64,000 nt of DNA from Coriobacterium glomerans PW2 (lineage in GTDB: Bacteria; Actinomycetota; Coriobacteriia; Coriobacteriales; Coriobacteriaceae), in assembly GCF_000195315.1 (NCBI RefSeq), contig NC_015389.1:1612001-1676000 (forward strand), in the 5' to 3' direction. Shown here piece after piece: positions 25,420-36,788 of the stretch (positions within the stretch are counted from its first letter, which is position 1; every line of letters starts with the position of its first letter). The position numbers and the translations under genes were made by a program. The notes beneath the pieces are model-generated. The model was not told the DNA's origin. It worked only from the letters and a program-made list of their open reading frames with translations, and did no database searches.

Positions 25420-26403
25420 TCATATCTTCTCGACCGCCTCCGCGGCGGGATCGATATTCTCCGCGAGACGTGAAGCGAACGTTCCCAGCGGATGAGGATG
25501 CGCATCCATCTCGTACCCGGCATCAGTGGAATGCATCACCGTTCCCACACCCGAATCTGTGAGCAGCTCCAGGAGCAGCGCATGATCGATGGTGCCGTTT
25601 ATGATGTGGGAGCGAAACACGCCGCAGCGCAGCGCGTAGATGCAAGACTCCAGCTTGGGGATCATACCCTTGGCGACCTTGCCGCCATCGAGCAGCCGCT
25701 GGGTCTCCTCGAGCGTGAGGTTCGAGATGAGCGAGGCTCTATCCGAGAAATCCTCAAAGAGACCATTGACATCGGTCAGGAAAACCACGTCGTGCGCGTG
25801 GACCGCCGCCGCGATATAGCCAGCCGCGACGTCAGCGTTTATGTTGTAGAATCCGCCGTCCTCGCCTTGAGCCACAGATGCGATGACCGGGATGTACTCG
25901 TGCGATATCATCTCTTCGAGATACTCGGCGTTGACGCTCACGATCTTGCCCACGCGTCCCAGCTCGGGATCGAGCTGCTCGGCGACGATAACCCCCGCAT
26001 CGCAGCCCGAGACGCCGACGGCGATGTTTCCGTGCTCGTTGATGACCGAGACGAGCTCTTGATTCACCTTGCCCACAAGGACCTCGCGTACGATCTCCAT
26101 AGCCGCAGGAGTCGTGACGCGCTGACCGTCTTTGAAGCTCACCGGCAGATCGCAGCGCTCGAGAGCCTCGCTGATCGCCGATCCGCCACCATGAACGAGC
26201 ACCGGCTTCATACCGATGATCTTGAGCAACAGGATATCGGCCATCACGTCCGCGCGCAGGCGCTTGTCGACCATGGCCGCGCCGCCGTATTTGATGACCA
26301 CGGTTTTTCCGGTGAGATTCTTGATCCATGGCAGCGCTTCAAACAGAAGCTGGACCGTCTGCTCGCTGGGAACAGCCGCTCGGGCGTCACGGGCGTATTT
26401 CAT
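25420..26403 (-). CDS. argB: acetylglutamate kinase
   Basis: Phosphorylates N-acetylglutamate, the second step of the acetylated arginine pathway. From the ATG at 26403 (RBS GTGGAGG) it has 327 residues. Amino-acid-kinase motifs: TVVIKYGGAAM, VLVHGGGSAIS, VGVSGCDAGVI, YNINADVAAGYIAAA, and VVFLTDVNGLF. Extra frame upstream to 26526 is the shadow of argJ. Gap to argD about 100 bp, to argJ 50 bp. Confidence 0.95.
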   Translation of the reverse strand: MKYARDARAAVPSEQTVQLLFEALPWIKNLTGKTVVIKYGGAAMVDKRLRADVMADILLLKIIGMKPVLVHGGGSAISEALERCDLPVSFKDGQRVTTPAAMEIVREVLVGKVNQELVSVINEHGNIAVGVSGCDAGVIVAEQLDPELGRVGKIVSVNAEYLEEMISHEYIPVIASVAQGEDGGFYNINADVAAGYIAAAVHAHDVVFLTDVNGLFEDFSDRASLISNLTLEETQRLLDGGKVAKGMIPKLESCIYALRCGVFRSHIINGTIDHALLLELLTDSGVGTVMHSTDAGYEMDAHPHPLGTFASRLAENIDPAAEAVEKI

Positions 26404-26453
26404 GGGGACCTCCACGCATGCGATCGGATCGGAGCTCGTTATATCGCGTCGCG

Positions 26454-27725
26454 CTATGTGCGATAGTCGCCGTTGATCTTGACGTAGTCGCTCGTGAGAT
26501 CGCAGGTCCATACGCGCGTCGCGCACGAGCCCGCTCCCACATCGGCTGAGATGACGATCTCGGAGGACTCGAACCGTCGCCGAGCCTCCCGTTCATCGAA
26601 GGGCACCGCCAGACCGCCGCGGCACACGGGAATCCCCATGATGTCGATGGCCACGTCTTCCTGTCTGAACAGCGCGCCGCATTTCCCGAGCGCCATGGCG
26701 ACGCGACCCCAGTTGCAATCTCGTCCGGCGATCGCGGTCTTGACGAGCGGGGAATTGGCGACCGCGCGCGCCAGGGTATCGGCATCGGCCGGAGTCGCGG
26801 CACCCGTGACGTTGACGGTCACGAGTCTTGAGGCTCCCTCCCCATCGACGGCGATGCTTCGCGCGAGCGCCTCGCAGACGACGAAGACCGCGTGCGAGAG
26901 CTCCTCGAAGGCATCGCTTCCCTGCTCGATGAGGGCCGCATCAGGTGCAGCTGCACCTGATGCGAGCAGGATGCACGTATCGTTCGTGGATGTGTCAGAG
27001 TCGACTGTGATCTTGTTGAAGGTGCGGGTTGCCGATGCCGCGAGTATCGCGTGCAGGGCCGCGGGACCGATCGGGGCGTCGGTGGTGATGCACGCGATCA
27101 TGGTCGCCATATCGGGCATGATCATACCCGATCCCTTGCACATGCCGCCGACGGTGAATGTGCGATCGACGTACTCCAACGTCGCGCTGCGATAGAGAAC
27201 CGCATACTCCTTGGGATTGGTGTCGGTTGTCATGATCGCGCGCGCCGCCATGGCGCCTCCGTCTCGCGACAGACGATCGAATGCATCCGGCACGCCGGTC
27301 TCAAACGGTCCGATGTCCAGCGGCTGGCCGATCACTCCCGTCGAGGCGACAAGGACCTGCTCGGGCTCGCAGCCCATGACCTGCGAGGCGATGTCGCAGG
27401 TTTCCCGTGCCGTGACCATCCCGGGCTCTCCGGTCGCCGCGTTGGCGTTGCCCGAGTTGATGACCACCCCTCGGATCGTACCGTGGCCACGTGACGCACC
27501 TCCCAGGTGAGCGCGACTCACGCGCACCGGTGCCGCGCAAAACGCGTTGCGCGTGAACACCGCGGCAGCTGAGCAAACATCGTCTGCGACCACCAGCGCC
27601 AGATCCGGGCGCGCCGGATCCCGGCGAAAGCCCGCATGCACGCCCGCTGCTCTAAAACCCTGCGCGGACGTGATCCCGCCGTCGGGCACCGCGCGAATCC
27701 GCGCGTCGAACTCATCTGTGTCCAT
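26454..27725 (-). CDS. argJ: bifunctional ornithine acetyltransferase/N-acetylglutamate synthase
   Basis: Transfers the acetyl group from N-acetylornithine to glutamate, recycling it. 423 residues, an Ntn-type autoprocessed protein. The cleavage-site motif KGSGMIMPDMATMIACITTDA holds the nucleophilic Thr (in MATM), and the N-terminal part has VVINSGNANAATGEPG. ATG at 27725 follows AAGGAG. Having argJ rather than argE means a cyclic pathway. Lies between argC and argB. Confidence 0.95.
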   Translation of the reverse strand: MDTDEFDARIRAVPDGGITSAQGFRAAGVHAGFRRDPARPDLALVVADDVCSAAAVFTRNAFCAAPVRVSRAHLGGASRGHGTIRGVVINSGNANAATGEPGMVTARETCDIASQVMGCEPEQVLVASTGVIGQPLDIGPFETGVPDAFDRLSRDGGAMAARAIMTTDTNPKEYAVLYRSATLEYVDRTFTVGGMCKGSGMIMPDMATMIACITTDAPIGPAALHAILAASATRTFNKITVDSDTSTNDTCILLASGAAAPDAALIEQGSDAFEELSHAVFVVCEALARSIAVDGEGASRLVTVNVTGAATPADADTLARAVANSPLVKTAIAGRDCNWGRVAMALGKCGALFRQEDVAIDIMGIPVCRGGLAVPFDEREARRRFESSEIVISADVGAGSCATRVWTCDLTSDYVKINGDYRT

Positions 27726-27770
27726 CCATGTTCTCCTTGATGAGATGTGTGAATCCATCTGTATGCCAAC

Positions 27771-27805
27771 GATGCTTCGCCCCGCGTCTCGCGGGGCGAA
27801 GCATC
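27771..27805 (-). other. 16-bp hairpin overlapping the argC stop codon
   Basis: A perfect stem, GATGCTTCGCCCCGCG with its complement around a 3-nt loop, begins inside the argC stop codon and ends 45 bp before argJ. No T tract follows on the minus strand, so it is not a classical terminator; an mRNA-stability or processing element is possible. Confidence 0.7.
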
Positions 27806-28874
27806 ACACCGGAAGAGCCGCCAGCGGCAATCCCCGGCTCTCGTCGAACCCAAACAAGGTGTTCGCGCATTGCACGGCCTGACCTGCGGCCCCCTTGCAC
27901 AGATTGTCGATCGCGGCGACCGCGATCAAAGAATGCGTGCGCTCGCTGATGGCCAAACCGATCTGGCAGACATTGCTCCCCGCGACCGATGCCGTCCTCG
28001 GCATCTCGTCCTCATCCATGACTCGAACGAAAACCCGTCCGTTGAAGAAGTCCCGGTACCGAGATATCGCCTCTTCGCATGTCAACGCGGATGCCCACTC
28101 GGACGAAAGCACCATGGTGACCGTCGAGAGCAGACCGCGCTTGAGCGGCGCCAGATGCGGGGTGAACACCACGCGCCCGGGGGCACCGAGTATCTGCTCG
28201 ATCTCGGGCGTGTGACGGTGCCGGCACACGCCGTATGCCTCAAGGTTCTCGTCGACATTGCAGAAATGCGTCCGAGCGCTTGCGGTGCGCCCCGCACCGG
28301 TCGCGCCCGAAATGGCATCGACCACGATCAGGCTCGTGGAATCGATCCAACCGGCATCCAGGGCCGGATAGGCCGCCAACGATGTCGCCGTGGGATAGCA
28401 GCCGGCACATGACACAAGAACCGGCTCTCCCTGAGCGCGCTGCTCGGCCGCCGCCACGAGCCCGTCGCCGAACAGCTCCGGTAGTCCGAAAAACCGCGTA
28501 CTCAGAAGCTGCGGAGAGGTATGGTGCACGCCATACCACTGCTCGAAGACATCGGCACCGGCCAGCCTGTAGTCAGCCGAGAGATCGATGACCGTGACAC
28601 CGGCGGAAAGCAGATCGGGTACCAGCGCCATCGCGGCGGTATGCGGAACAGCCAAAAACACCGCATCGCATTCGGTGAGCCTCGCGTCATCATGACCGGT
28701 GAACACGAGATCGCTCACACCGGAAAACGATGGATACGCGCTTGCGAACGTCTGGCCCGCGTCCGCATCCGAGGTAATGGCAACGACCTCAAAGTCCGGA
28801 TGATCCAAAAGAAGCCGGACGAGCTCGGCGCCGACGTATCCGGCGGCGCCGACGATCCCAACATCGATCGACAT
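27804..28874 (-). CDS. argC: N-acetyl-gamma-glutamyl-phosphate reductase
   Basis: NADPH-dependent reductase, third step of arginine synthesis. 356 residues. Nucleotide loop VGIVGAAGYVGAELVRLL at the N-terminus; catalytic Cys in VLVSCAGCYPTATSLA; C-terminal SVAGSNVCQIG and DNLCKGAAGQAVQ. First gene of argCJBD. About 50-60 bp upstream the minus strand has TGCTATTCT, a possible extended -10, and an AT-rich CATTCATTATGATG that might hold an ArgR half site; no clear ARG box was seen. Confidence 0.96.
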   Translation of the reverse strand: MSIDVGIVGAAGYVGAELVRLLLDHPDFEVVAITSDADAGQTFASAYPSFSGVSDLVFTGHDDARLTECDAVFLAVPHTAAMALVPDLLSAGVTVIDLSADYRLAGADVFEQWYGVHHTSPQLLSTRFFGLPELFGDGLVAAAEQRAQGEPVLVSCAGCYPTATSLAAYPALDAGWIDSTSLIVVDAISGATGAGRTASARTHFCNVDENLEAYGVCRHRHTPEIEQILGAPGRVVFTPHLAPLKRGLLSTVTMVLSSEWASALTCEEAISRYRDFFNGRVFVRVMDEDEMPRTASVAGSNVCQIGLAISERTHSLIAVAAIDNLCKGAAGQAVQCANTLFGFDESRGLPLAALPV

Positions 28875-29021
28875 GTCTGATCACATCCCTTTCCGAGCGC
28901 GCATGGGACCGCGCGCTCATGAGGCAGGAGAGAATAGCACTCTTGTACCCATCATAATGAATGCGGGATGCGTTTCGATCCAAAGAAGACAAATTTCGGT
29001 GACACCCTCTGCGCCCGTGCA

Positions 29022-29064
29022 GTCAGAGCACCCCGCCGCGCGATGCGCGACGGGGTGCTCTGAC
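29022..29064 (-). terminator. strong hairpin after the Fe-ADH gene
   Basis: A 14-bp perfect stem (GTCAGAGCACCCCG) enclosing a second short stem (CGCG/CGCG). It lies 63 bp past the Fe-ADH stop and upstream of argC. No T run on either strand, so termination is likely but not certain. Confidence 0.55.
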
Positions 29065-29127
29065 GCTGGCGACCGCCTCAGCGCGATCGTTCGCAGCAAG
29101 CTGAAACCGTGCGGCGTCCTCGGTTCC

Positions 29128-30342
29128 CTAGAAGGTCACCGCCTCATCGTTGTATGCGCACATGAGGAGCTTCTCCATCTCCTCCTGCGTGGGCTGACGC
29201 GGATTGGAGCCCGTGCAGGCGTCACCGATCGCCGTAGCGGCCACATCGCGCAGCTTCGCTTTGAACTCATCAGGGTCTATCACGGATGCATCGGCGCGAA
29301 CGCCTCCGCGTCCGTAGTTCTTTATGCCCTGCGGGATGCTCAGCGCATCGTTGAGGTCGCGAATCTTCTGCACGAGAGCGCTGACCAGCTCGTCTTCGCT
29401 CGTTCCATCAAGGTGCAGGATCTCTTTGGCGATGAACGCGTATCGGTTTCGCGCGCGCGTATCGCGTGCGTTGAATTGGATGACCTTGCCGAGGTACATC
29501 GCGTTGGCGCACCCATGAATTATATGATCCCCTGAGAAGGCGGCCCCCGTCTTGTGCGCCATCGAGTGAACGATGCCGAGCAGTCCGCTTGAGAACGCGA
29601 TACCGGCTATGCACTGAGCGTCATGCATGTGCTGCCTCGCGATATGATCACCCTCGTATGAGCGCGGCAGCCACTCGACGATCTCGCGGATCGCATGCAA
29701 GGCGTTGCCATCGGTATACATCGAACCGGCGGTTGAAACGTAGGCCTCCACCGCATGCGTCAGCGCGTCCATGCCGGTGTGCGCGCACAGTTTCTGCGGC
29801 ATGGTGTAGGTCAGCTCGGGATCGACGATAGCGACATCGGGCGTGATGTTGAAGTCGGCCAGGGGATACTTGATGCCCAGCTTGTAGTCCGTGATGACAG
29901 AGAATGCGGTGACCTCGGTCGCCGTACCCGACGTCGAGGCGATCGCGCAGAACCTGGCCTTCTGGCGCAGTTCGGGAAAGCTGAACGGAACGATGGCCTC
30001 CTCGAAGGTCTCGTGAGGGTACTCATAGAACAGCCACATCGCCTTTGCGGCATCGATAGGCGAACCACCGCCGATCGCGACGATCCAGTCCGGCTGGAAG
30101 GCGCTCATGGCCTCGGCGCCCCTCATGACGGTCTCGACCGAAGGGTCGGACTCGACGCCCTCAAACACCGAGACCTCGAAGCCGGCGCTCTTGAGATCCG
30201 TCTCGACATCCTTGAGGAAGCCGCCCCGGCGCATGGAGCCGCCCCCGGTGACGATCATGGCCTTGTTGCCCTTGAGGTTGGCCACCTCATGACGGGCTCC
30301 CTCACCGAAGAACAAGTCGCGAGGATTGGTGAAACGTCCCAT
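29128..30342 (-). CDS. iron-containing alcohol dehydrogenase
   Basis: A 404-residue group III dehydrogenase using NAD(P)H to interconvert aldehydes or ketones and alcohols. Motifs: MIVTGGGSMRRGG, the nucleotide loop VAIGGGSPIDAAKAMW, STSGTATEVTAFSVI, and the iron site MDALTHAVEAYVS with GIVHSMAHKTGAAF...HGCANA (His ligands). Resembles butanol-dehydrogenase-type enzymes of fermenters. ATG at 30342 with GGGAGG; a longer frame to 30435 has no site. Single gene with a hairpin behind it. Confidence 0.92.
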   Translation of the reverse strand: MGRFTNPRDLFFGEGARHEVANLKGNKAMIVTGGGSMRRGGFLKDVETDLKSAGFEVSVFEGVESDPSVETVMRGAEAMSAFQPDWIVAIGGGSPIDAAKAMWLFYEYPHETFEEAIVPFSFPELRQKARFCAIASTSGTATEVTAFSVITDYKLGIKYPLADFNITPDVAIVDPELTYTMPQKLCAHTGMDALTHAVEAYVSTAGSMYTDGNALHAIREIVEWLPRSYEGDHIARQHMHDAQCIAGIAFSSGLLGIVHSMAHKTGAAFSGDHIIHGCANAMYLGKVIQFNARDTRARNRYAFIAKEILHLDGTSEDELVSALVQKIRDLNDALSIPQGIKNYGRGGVRADASVIDPDEFKAKLRDVAATAIGDACTGSNPRQPTQEEMEKLLMCAYNDEAVTF

Positions 30343-30614
30343 ACATACCTCCCAATCGCAGGCTCGATAAGCCCGCATACAAGCGGAACCGTCTTCGGTG
30401 CCGCATGAACAGAAAACGTTGAACCTGCTTGACATGCCCCGTTGTCAACTCATATTCTACCGCCATTCGATCGAGGCGGCCTCTACGTTCTCAACACGAT
30501 CTCATTCGTGCGCATCGACGAAGAAGATGACGGTGCCGATATGACAGGTCGACTGAATCATGGGTACATGTGTTATGCTAGCTGATTGACGGAAAAGAAA
30601 GAGGAGATCCGGCG

Positions 30615-31694
30615 ATGTCGTTCGATCCCATGCAAGAGGACTGCTTGCGACTTATCCTTCAGACCATGAAGCGCAGACGCGTCTTCCCCCTCAATAACAG
30701 CGTGTTCATTGAAGAGTGCATGACGGCGTTCGATGAGGATCCGTCGCAGCTCATCGTCAGCGATAGCGATCGCTCATTTCATTTGGTTGCAAAAGCCGCC
30801 GGAACGATCGATTACGCCATTCCCGCGATCGCCGATGACGCCGAGGCGGAAGCGGCCGCTGAGCATGCGGAATTCCAGCTTCGCGAAGCGATCGGGTTGG
30901 ACGGCGGAAATTGGGATGCGCGGCGGATGCTCGCCGCGATGGAGTCCGAATCGAATGAGGAGTATGTCGACTATCTTCTTGCGCACGAGAAGGAGGTCGA
31001 ACAGGATGCCGAGACCTGCCTCCTTAGCGCTGGCGATGTCTACAGCAGGGAGTTCGCAGATGATCTGGGACGACGTCCCTATCTGCGCTGGCTCGCGGCC
31101 ATCGCCTCAAGAGCCTTTATCGCCGGCCGCTACACGCTCGCTCTCCGGACGGCTGAACGAAGCCTGGCCAGAGTTCCGAGCGATCCCGCCGATATTCGAT
31201 TCACCGCGATGCTCGCCATGGCGAAGCTCGAGCGTCCCCGCGGGGATCTGAAGAGACTCGGACGGCGACGCATCGCACCGAATCTGACATCCACCCGAGC
31301 GCGCCGAAGGCACCATAGCGCTGCGCGCACGGATGATGCATGGGCGATCTTGGCTGCCCTGTGCATGTCCTATCATGCACTGGACCTCTCAGATGCCGCC
31401 CACGAGCTGAGAAGTCTCATGCGCACCTATCCCAACTGCGCTGATATGCTCTTCTACCAGCCCGAGCTGCCAGATGGCGTCTTCGCGCGCGTGGGTGTCG
31501 AAGCCGGCAGCAAAGATGAGCTGATACTGGCTCTGAGCGAGGCGACCCCGCTTCTGCAGGAGGGCCCGAGCGATCCCGAGTCCCCGAGTCTGGCGACCTG
31601 GATCGCGACCAGCGAGATCGTCCAACGCGAGATAAGCGACAAAGATCTTGACGCGCGCATCATCGGCTACCCGCTCCCCGGAGACGAAAACTGA
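30615..31694 (+). CDS. unknown TPR-like helical protein A
   Basis: A 359-residue cytoplasmic protein without a recognised family. No signal or membrane segment. It is mostly helical: residues about 165-190 (AAIASRAFIAGRYTLALRTAERSLARVPSDPADIRF) and 250-275 (LAALCMSYHALDLSDAAHELRSLMRTYPN) look like tetratricopeptide units. A basic stretch, RPRGDLKRLGRRRIAPNLTSTRARRRHH, sits between them. RBS AAAGAGGAG. Its stop overlaps the start of the next gene (TGATG), so they are coupled. The C-terminal third resembles that of the next protein. Role unknown. Confidence 0.8.
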   Translation: MSFDPMQEDCLRLILQTMKRRRVFPLNNSVFIEECMTAFDEDPSQLIVSDSDRSFHLVAKAAGTIDYAIPAIADDAEAEAAAEHAEFQLREAIGLDGGNWDARRMLAAMESESNEEYVDYLLAHEKEVEQDAETCLLSAGDVYSREFADDLGRRPYLRWLAAIASRAFIAGRYTLALRTAERSLARVPSDPADIRFTAMLAMAKLERPRGDLKRLGRRRIAPNLTSTRARRRHHSAARTDDAWAILAALCMSYHALDLSDAAHELRSLMRTYPNCADMLFYQPELPDGVFARVGVEAGSKDELILALSEATPLLQEGPSDPESPSLATWIATSEIVQREISDKDLDARIIGYPLPGDEN

Positions 31695-32815
31695 TGAACC
31701 TGAACGACTACACGATCTGCTATCTGCTGAATGAGTACGGCAAAGACCATAGCGATCTGACCGCGGCCGCACGGGAGCTGCTGCGACGAGATATCGCCAA
31801 GCGGCCGGAGAAGTACGCGACGACCCCGCGTGCTCGGGCCCTCGTGCAGTACAGGCGAACTCGATCCGCGCTCATGAGGGGGCTAGACGCCATCGGAGAT
31901 CTGCAAGACGATGACTTCGCCAAATCGCGCTTCGCGCTGTTCGCCGGAATCCGCGCCAGCCTCCTCGACATCGCCAAGATGGACGAGTTCTTCGCCGAGC
32001 CGAAGCTCTTGGCGATTCTGCTCGATCACGCCCAACCCGATGGTATCGTCTCCGATCTCTTGAAGCTCGAAGCGGAGGTCCGAGATCAACTGAGCGAGAG
32101 CGTCGCCGGGTTTGACATCGCTGCTCCGCACTTTTGGATCTCGCCCTCATGCGCACGGGAGAACAGCTCGGATGCGGCCGATCTGACAGCCGCCAGCTTG
32201 GAGGTCATCGGCTGGCTTCATATTCTTGAGGCCCTCTCGCAGCAGTGCATGCAGACGGCTCGGTATCGACGGGCGGCCGATTACGCGCGTCTGGTGATGC
32301 GCGCCGAGGGATATCCCAATCATGCCGAGGGAACGGTGATGCTGGCGCTGGCTCGCCTTGAAGATGAGCCTGGGTTCTTCGAGCTGGCTCACAGGCTCTG
32401 CGCCCTGAGTGAGGAGCACCGTGCCGAGGCACCCGGATCGTCTCGAACCGCAACTGCGGACAGCCCTGCGGCGATGAGGGACAGCGCGCCGGATCACCCG
32501 GAGAACTCTCCCTGGTATCTGCTCGCCCGCACGATTCTGCTCTACAAGCTCGGAAAGACCAAGGCAGCCCGCAGAGCGCTGCGCGATTTCAACGAGCGCT
32601 GCGACGGCGGGGCATTCTTCCTGCTCAACCCAACCTATCTGGATCCATACCTGCCCGTTCGGCCTGAGCCGCGCGACAGCTGGGATCTCCCCCATCAAGC
32701 GGTCTGGGAGGCGGATGCGATTATTTCCGATACACCTGATTTCGTTCCCTGGGCGGAATCGGTCGAGGGAACGCTCGCGATATCCGACGCTTTCGCCAGC
32801 CGCAATGGTTTCTAG
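31694..32815 (+). CDS. unknown TPR-like helical protein B
   Basis: A 373-residue companion of protein A, translationally coupled to it by TGATG. Also soluble and helical, with likely TPR units near residues 180-205 (ALSQQCMQTARYRRAADYARLVMRAEGYPNHAEG) and 275-300 (LLARTILLYKLGKTKAARRALRDFNERC). The section after the last unit (FFLLNPTYLDPYLPVRP) parallels MLFYQPELPDGVFARV in protein A, suggesting ancient duplication. No catalytic motif seen. No other partner gene; tRNA-Glu follows on the other strand. Confidence 0.8.
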   Translation: MNLNDYTICYLLNEYGKDHSDLTAAARELLRRDIAKRPEKYATTPRARALVQYRRTRSALMRGLDAIGDLQDDDFAKSRFALFAGIRASLLDIAKMDEFFAEPKLLAILLDHAQPDGIVSDLLKLEAEVRDQLSESVAGFDIAAPHFWISPSCARENSSDAADLTAASLEVIGWLHILEALSQQCMQTARYRRAADYARLVMRAEGYPNHAEGTVMLALARLEDEPGFFELAHRLCALSEEHRAEAPGSSRTATADSPAAMRDSAPDHPENSPWYLLARTILLYKLGKTKAARRALRDFNERCDGGAFFLLNPTYLDPYLPVRPEPRDSWDLPHQAVWEADAIISDTPDFVPWAESVEGTLAISDAFASRNGF

Positions 32816-32939
32816 ACCTGAGTTGCGCGAACATGGTCACCAGGCGCTTTCCCGCCGATGTCGGCTGGCCGCCAAAACGATGACACGGTTCCCGAAGGGC
32901 GCTCGATGCACAGCGCACCAGACATCGCCTGAGGAGATG

Positions 32940-32971
32940 AAAAAGGTCCGGCTTCAAAGAGAAACCGGACC
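32940..32971 (-). terminator. terminator of tRNA-Glu
   Basis: On the minus strand a 7-bp stem (GGTCCGG with CCGGACC) is followed by TTTTT. Confidence 0.85.
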
Positions 32972-32983
32972 CGAAACCGCTTC

Positions 32984-33058
32984 TGGTGCCCCCAGCGAGG
33001 CTCGAACTCGCGTTACCGCCTTGAAAGGGCGGTGTCCTAACCACTAGACGATGGGGAC
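32984..33058 (-). tRNA. tRNA-Glu (TTC)
   Basis: On the minus strand: acceptor GTCCCCA with TGGGGGC, anticodon stem CCGCC/GGCGG around loop CTTTCAA (anticodon TTC), T arm with GTTCGAGCC, encoded CCA. Followed by a terminator. Confidence 0.95.
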
Positions 33059-33061
33059 AGC

Positions 33062-33398
33062 GCAAAAGAGTATACCAGAGTGCACCCTTTGCATACCAGA
33101 GGGACTCTCGCACTCTCTCACGTCGCGAGGAATCCTTCACTCGCAACGTCAGCGCAACGCGTCTCGCACTCACCGCAACGCGTAACGCCGAGTCAGGGAG
33201 AATCCCTCTTATCCGGGTTGGCAAGCGCCCAGGTGCCGCGCAGGAGGCGCGCAAGACGACTCAAAGGCAGCGTTGAGTTTGAAATTCGAGCCCGACTCGC
33301 TCTTCTCGGCGGTTATCCAGTCCTCGCGGACGAGCGCGAGCGCACCCGATTGCGCTACCATGATGAGATGCAGGTGTGAATGGGAGAGGAAGAATGCC
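33062..33398. other. intergenic region, no gene seen
   Basis: About 335 bp between tRNA-Glu and the DUF3781-GNAT gene. It has a direct repeat of ATACCAGAG (about 33071 and 33094) and several CGCAACG copies. No coding signal or promoter was recognised with confidence. Confidence 0.45.
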
Positions 33399-34369
33399 AT
33401 GGGCACCAAAGACGATCTGATCGAGAAGCTCGATAGCATACATACCACCGAGCTTGCCGCAGTCCGGCTCTCGCGAAATCTCGGTCTGGGGGTCTACGAC
33501 GTCTCGAACTGGTGCCGGTCGCGCATCCTCGACCCCAAGACGAGCGTCACGCTGCGTGGCAAGAACTACCTGGTGCACGCTCCAGATGCCATCATAACCC
33601 TCAACGCCCGAACGCTCACCGTGACCACCGCTCACGGGTGCGGTCCGCGCGCCCTCGACGATCGTTACCCGCGCTGGGCCCGCGATAGAAAGAAGACGCT
33701 GAAGGACGGCCCCGCCACCCGAGGGGATCCCAGCGAGGATCCCGTCGTGCGCCGGGAGACCAAAGCGGACCGGGAGACCGTCGACAAGCTGTATCGCACC
33801 TCGTTTTGGAATCTTCACGAACCCGGCTGCAGCGAGCACTACCTTGTTCACATCATGCGCGAGCATCCGGATCTGGTGCATGATCTCAACCTCGTCCTCG
33901 AGGTCCACGGCCATATCGTGGGAAGCATCATGTACACGCGGGCGAGCATCTCCGATGAGACCGGCGCGAAGAGGACCGCTCTCACGCTCGGCCCTGTGTG
34001 CGTACATCCGGGATGCCGATACCAGGGTTTCGCAACGAGGCTGATGGACCATTCACTTCAAAAGGCCCGCGATCTCGGGTTTGGCACCGTCGTCGTCTTC
34101 GGCGATCCCGCCATCTTCGTTCGGCAGGGCTTCAGAAGCTGCAAGCGCGTCAACATGTCGCTTGAAGACGGCACCTATCCCGCCTCGATGCTCGTGGCCC
34201 AGCTCGCGCAGGGCACACTGGAGGGTCATCGCTGGACCTATCGAGCCAGTCCCGTCAGAGAGATCGACCCGGCCGACGTCGAGGCCTACGACGCCACGCT
34301 CGAGACCTGGGAAAAGGCCTGGGAGCCGAGCCAGGAGCAGCACTTCATCTTGAGCAGCGCGCTTCTGCC

Positions 34370-34373
<4 letters not shown>
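33399..34373 (+). CDS. DUF3781-GNAT N-acetyltransferase fusion
   Basis: A 324-residue protein with two parts. Residues about 4-85 ([25 protein letters not shown] ... [25 protein letters not shown]) resemble DUF3781, normally a stand-alone small protein. Residues about 120-260 are a GNAT acetyltransferase: [70 protein letters not shown] (acetyl-CoA pyrophosphate loop), [16 protein letters not shown]. Both occur next to each other in Firmicutes, so this is a natural fusion. ATG at 33399 chosen with GGGAGAGGAAG. The stop shares CTAG with the convergent glnN. Confidence 0.8.
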
Positions 34374-36478
<2,105 letters not shown>

Positions 36479-36788
36479 GCGTCGCCCGAGCAGCGGACGC
36501 GTTGATCAGCGTCACCGAACAGCCTGCTCGCACCCTGTTGTGAGATGATGGACAGCCTCTCGGTGAACGCGCATACGGACAGGGTACCGCAGAGCGGACC
36601 CATAAACCCAATAAGCGGCCGATCGGCACGTTTCTTCCCCATCTTCACGCGCATACGGAAGACCGAACGAGAAGGCGGGACCCCTGGTGGCTCGGCGACC
36701 ACCGCGATGTGTTTGTTCCATCCGCACCGAGCAATGCACAGTAGAATGGTCATATCGTATCGCAAGCTCAGCCCCGGAAGGAGAGCCC

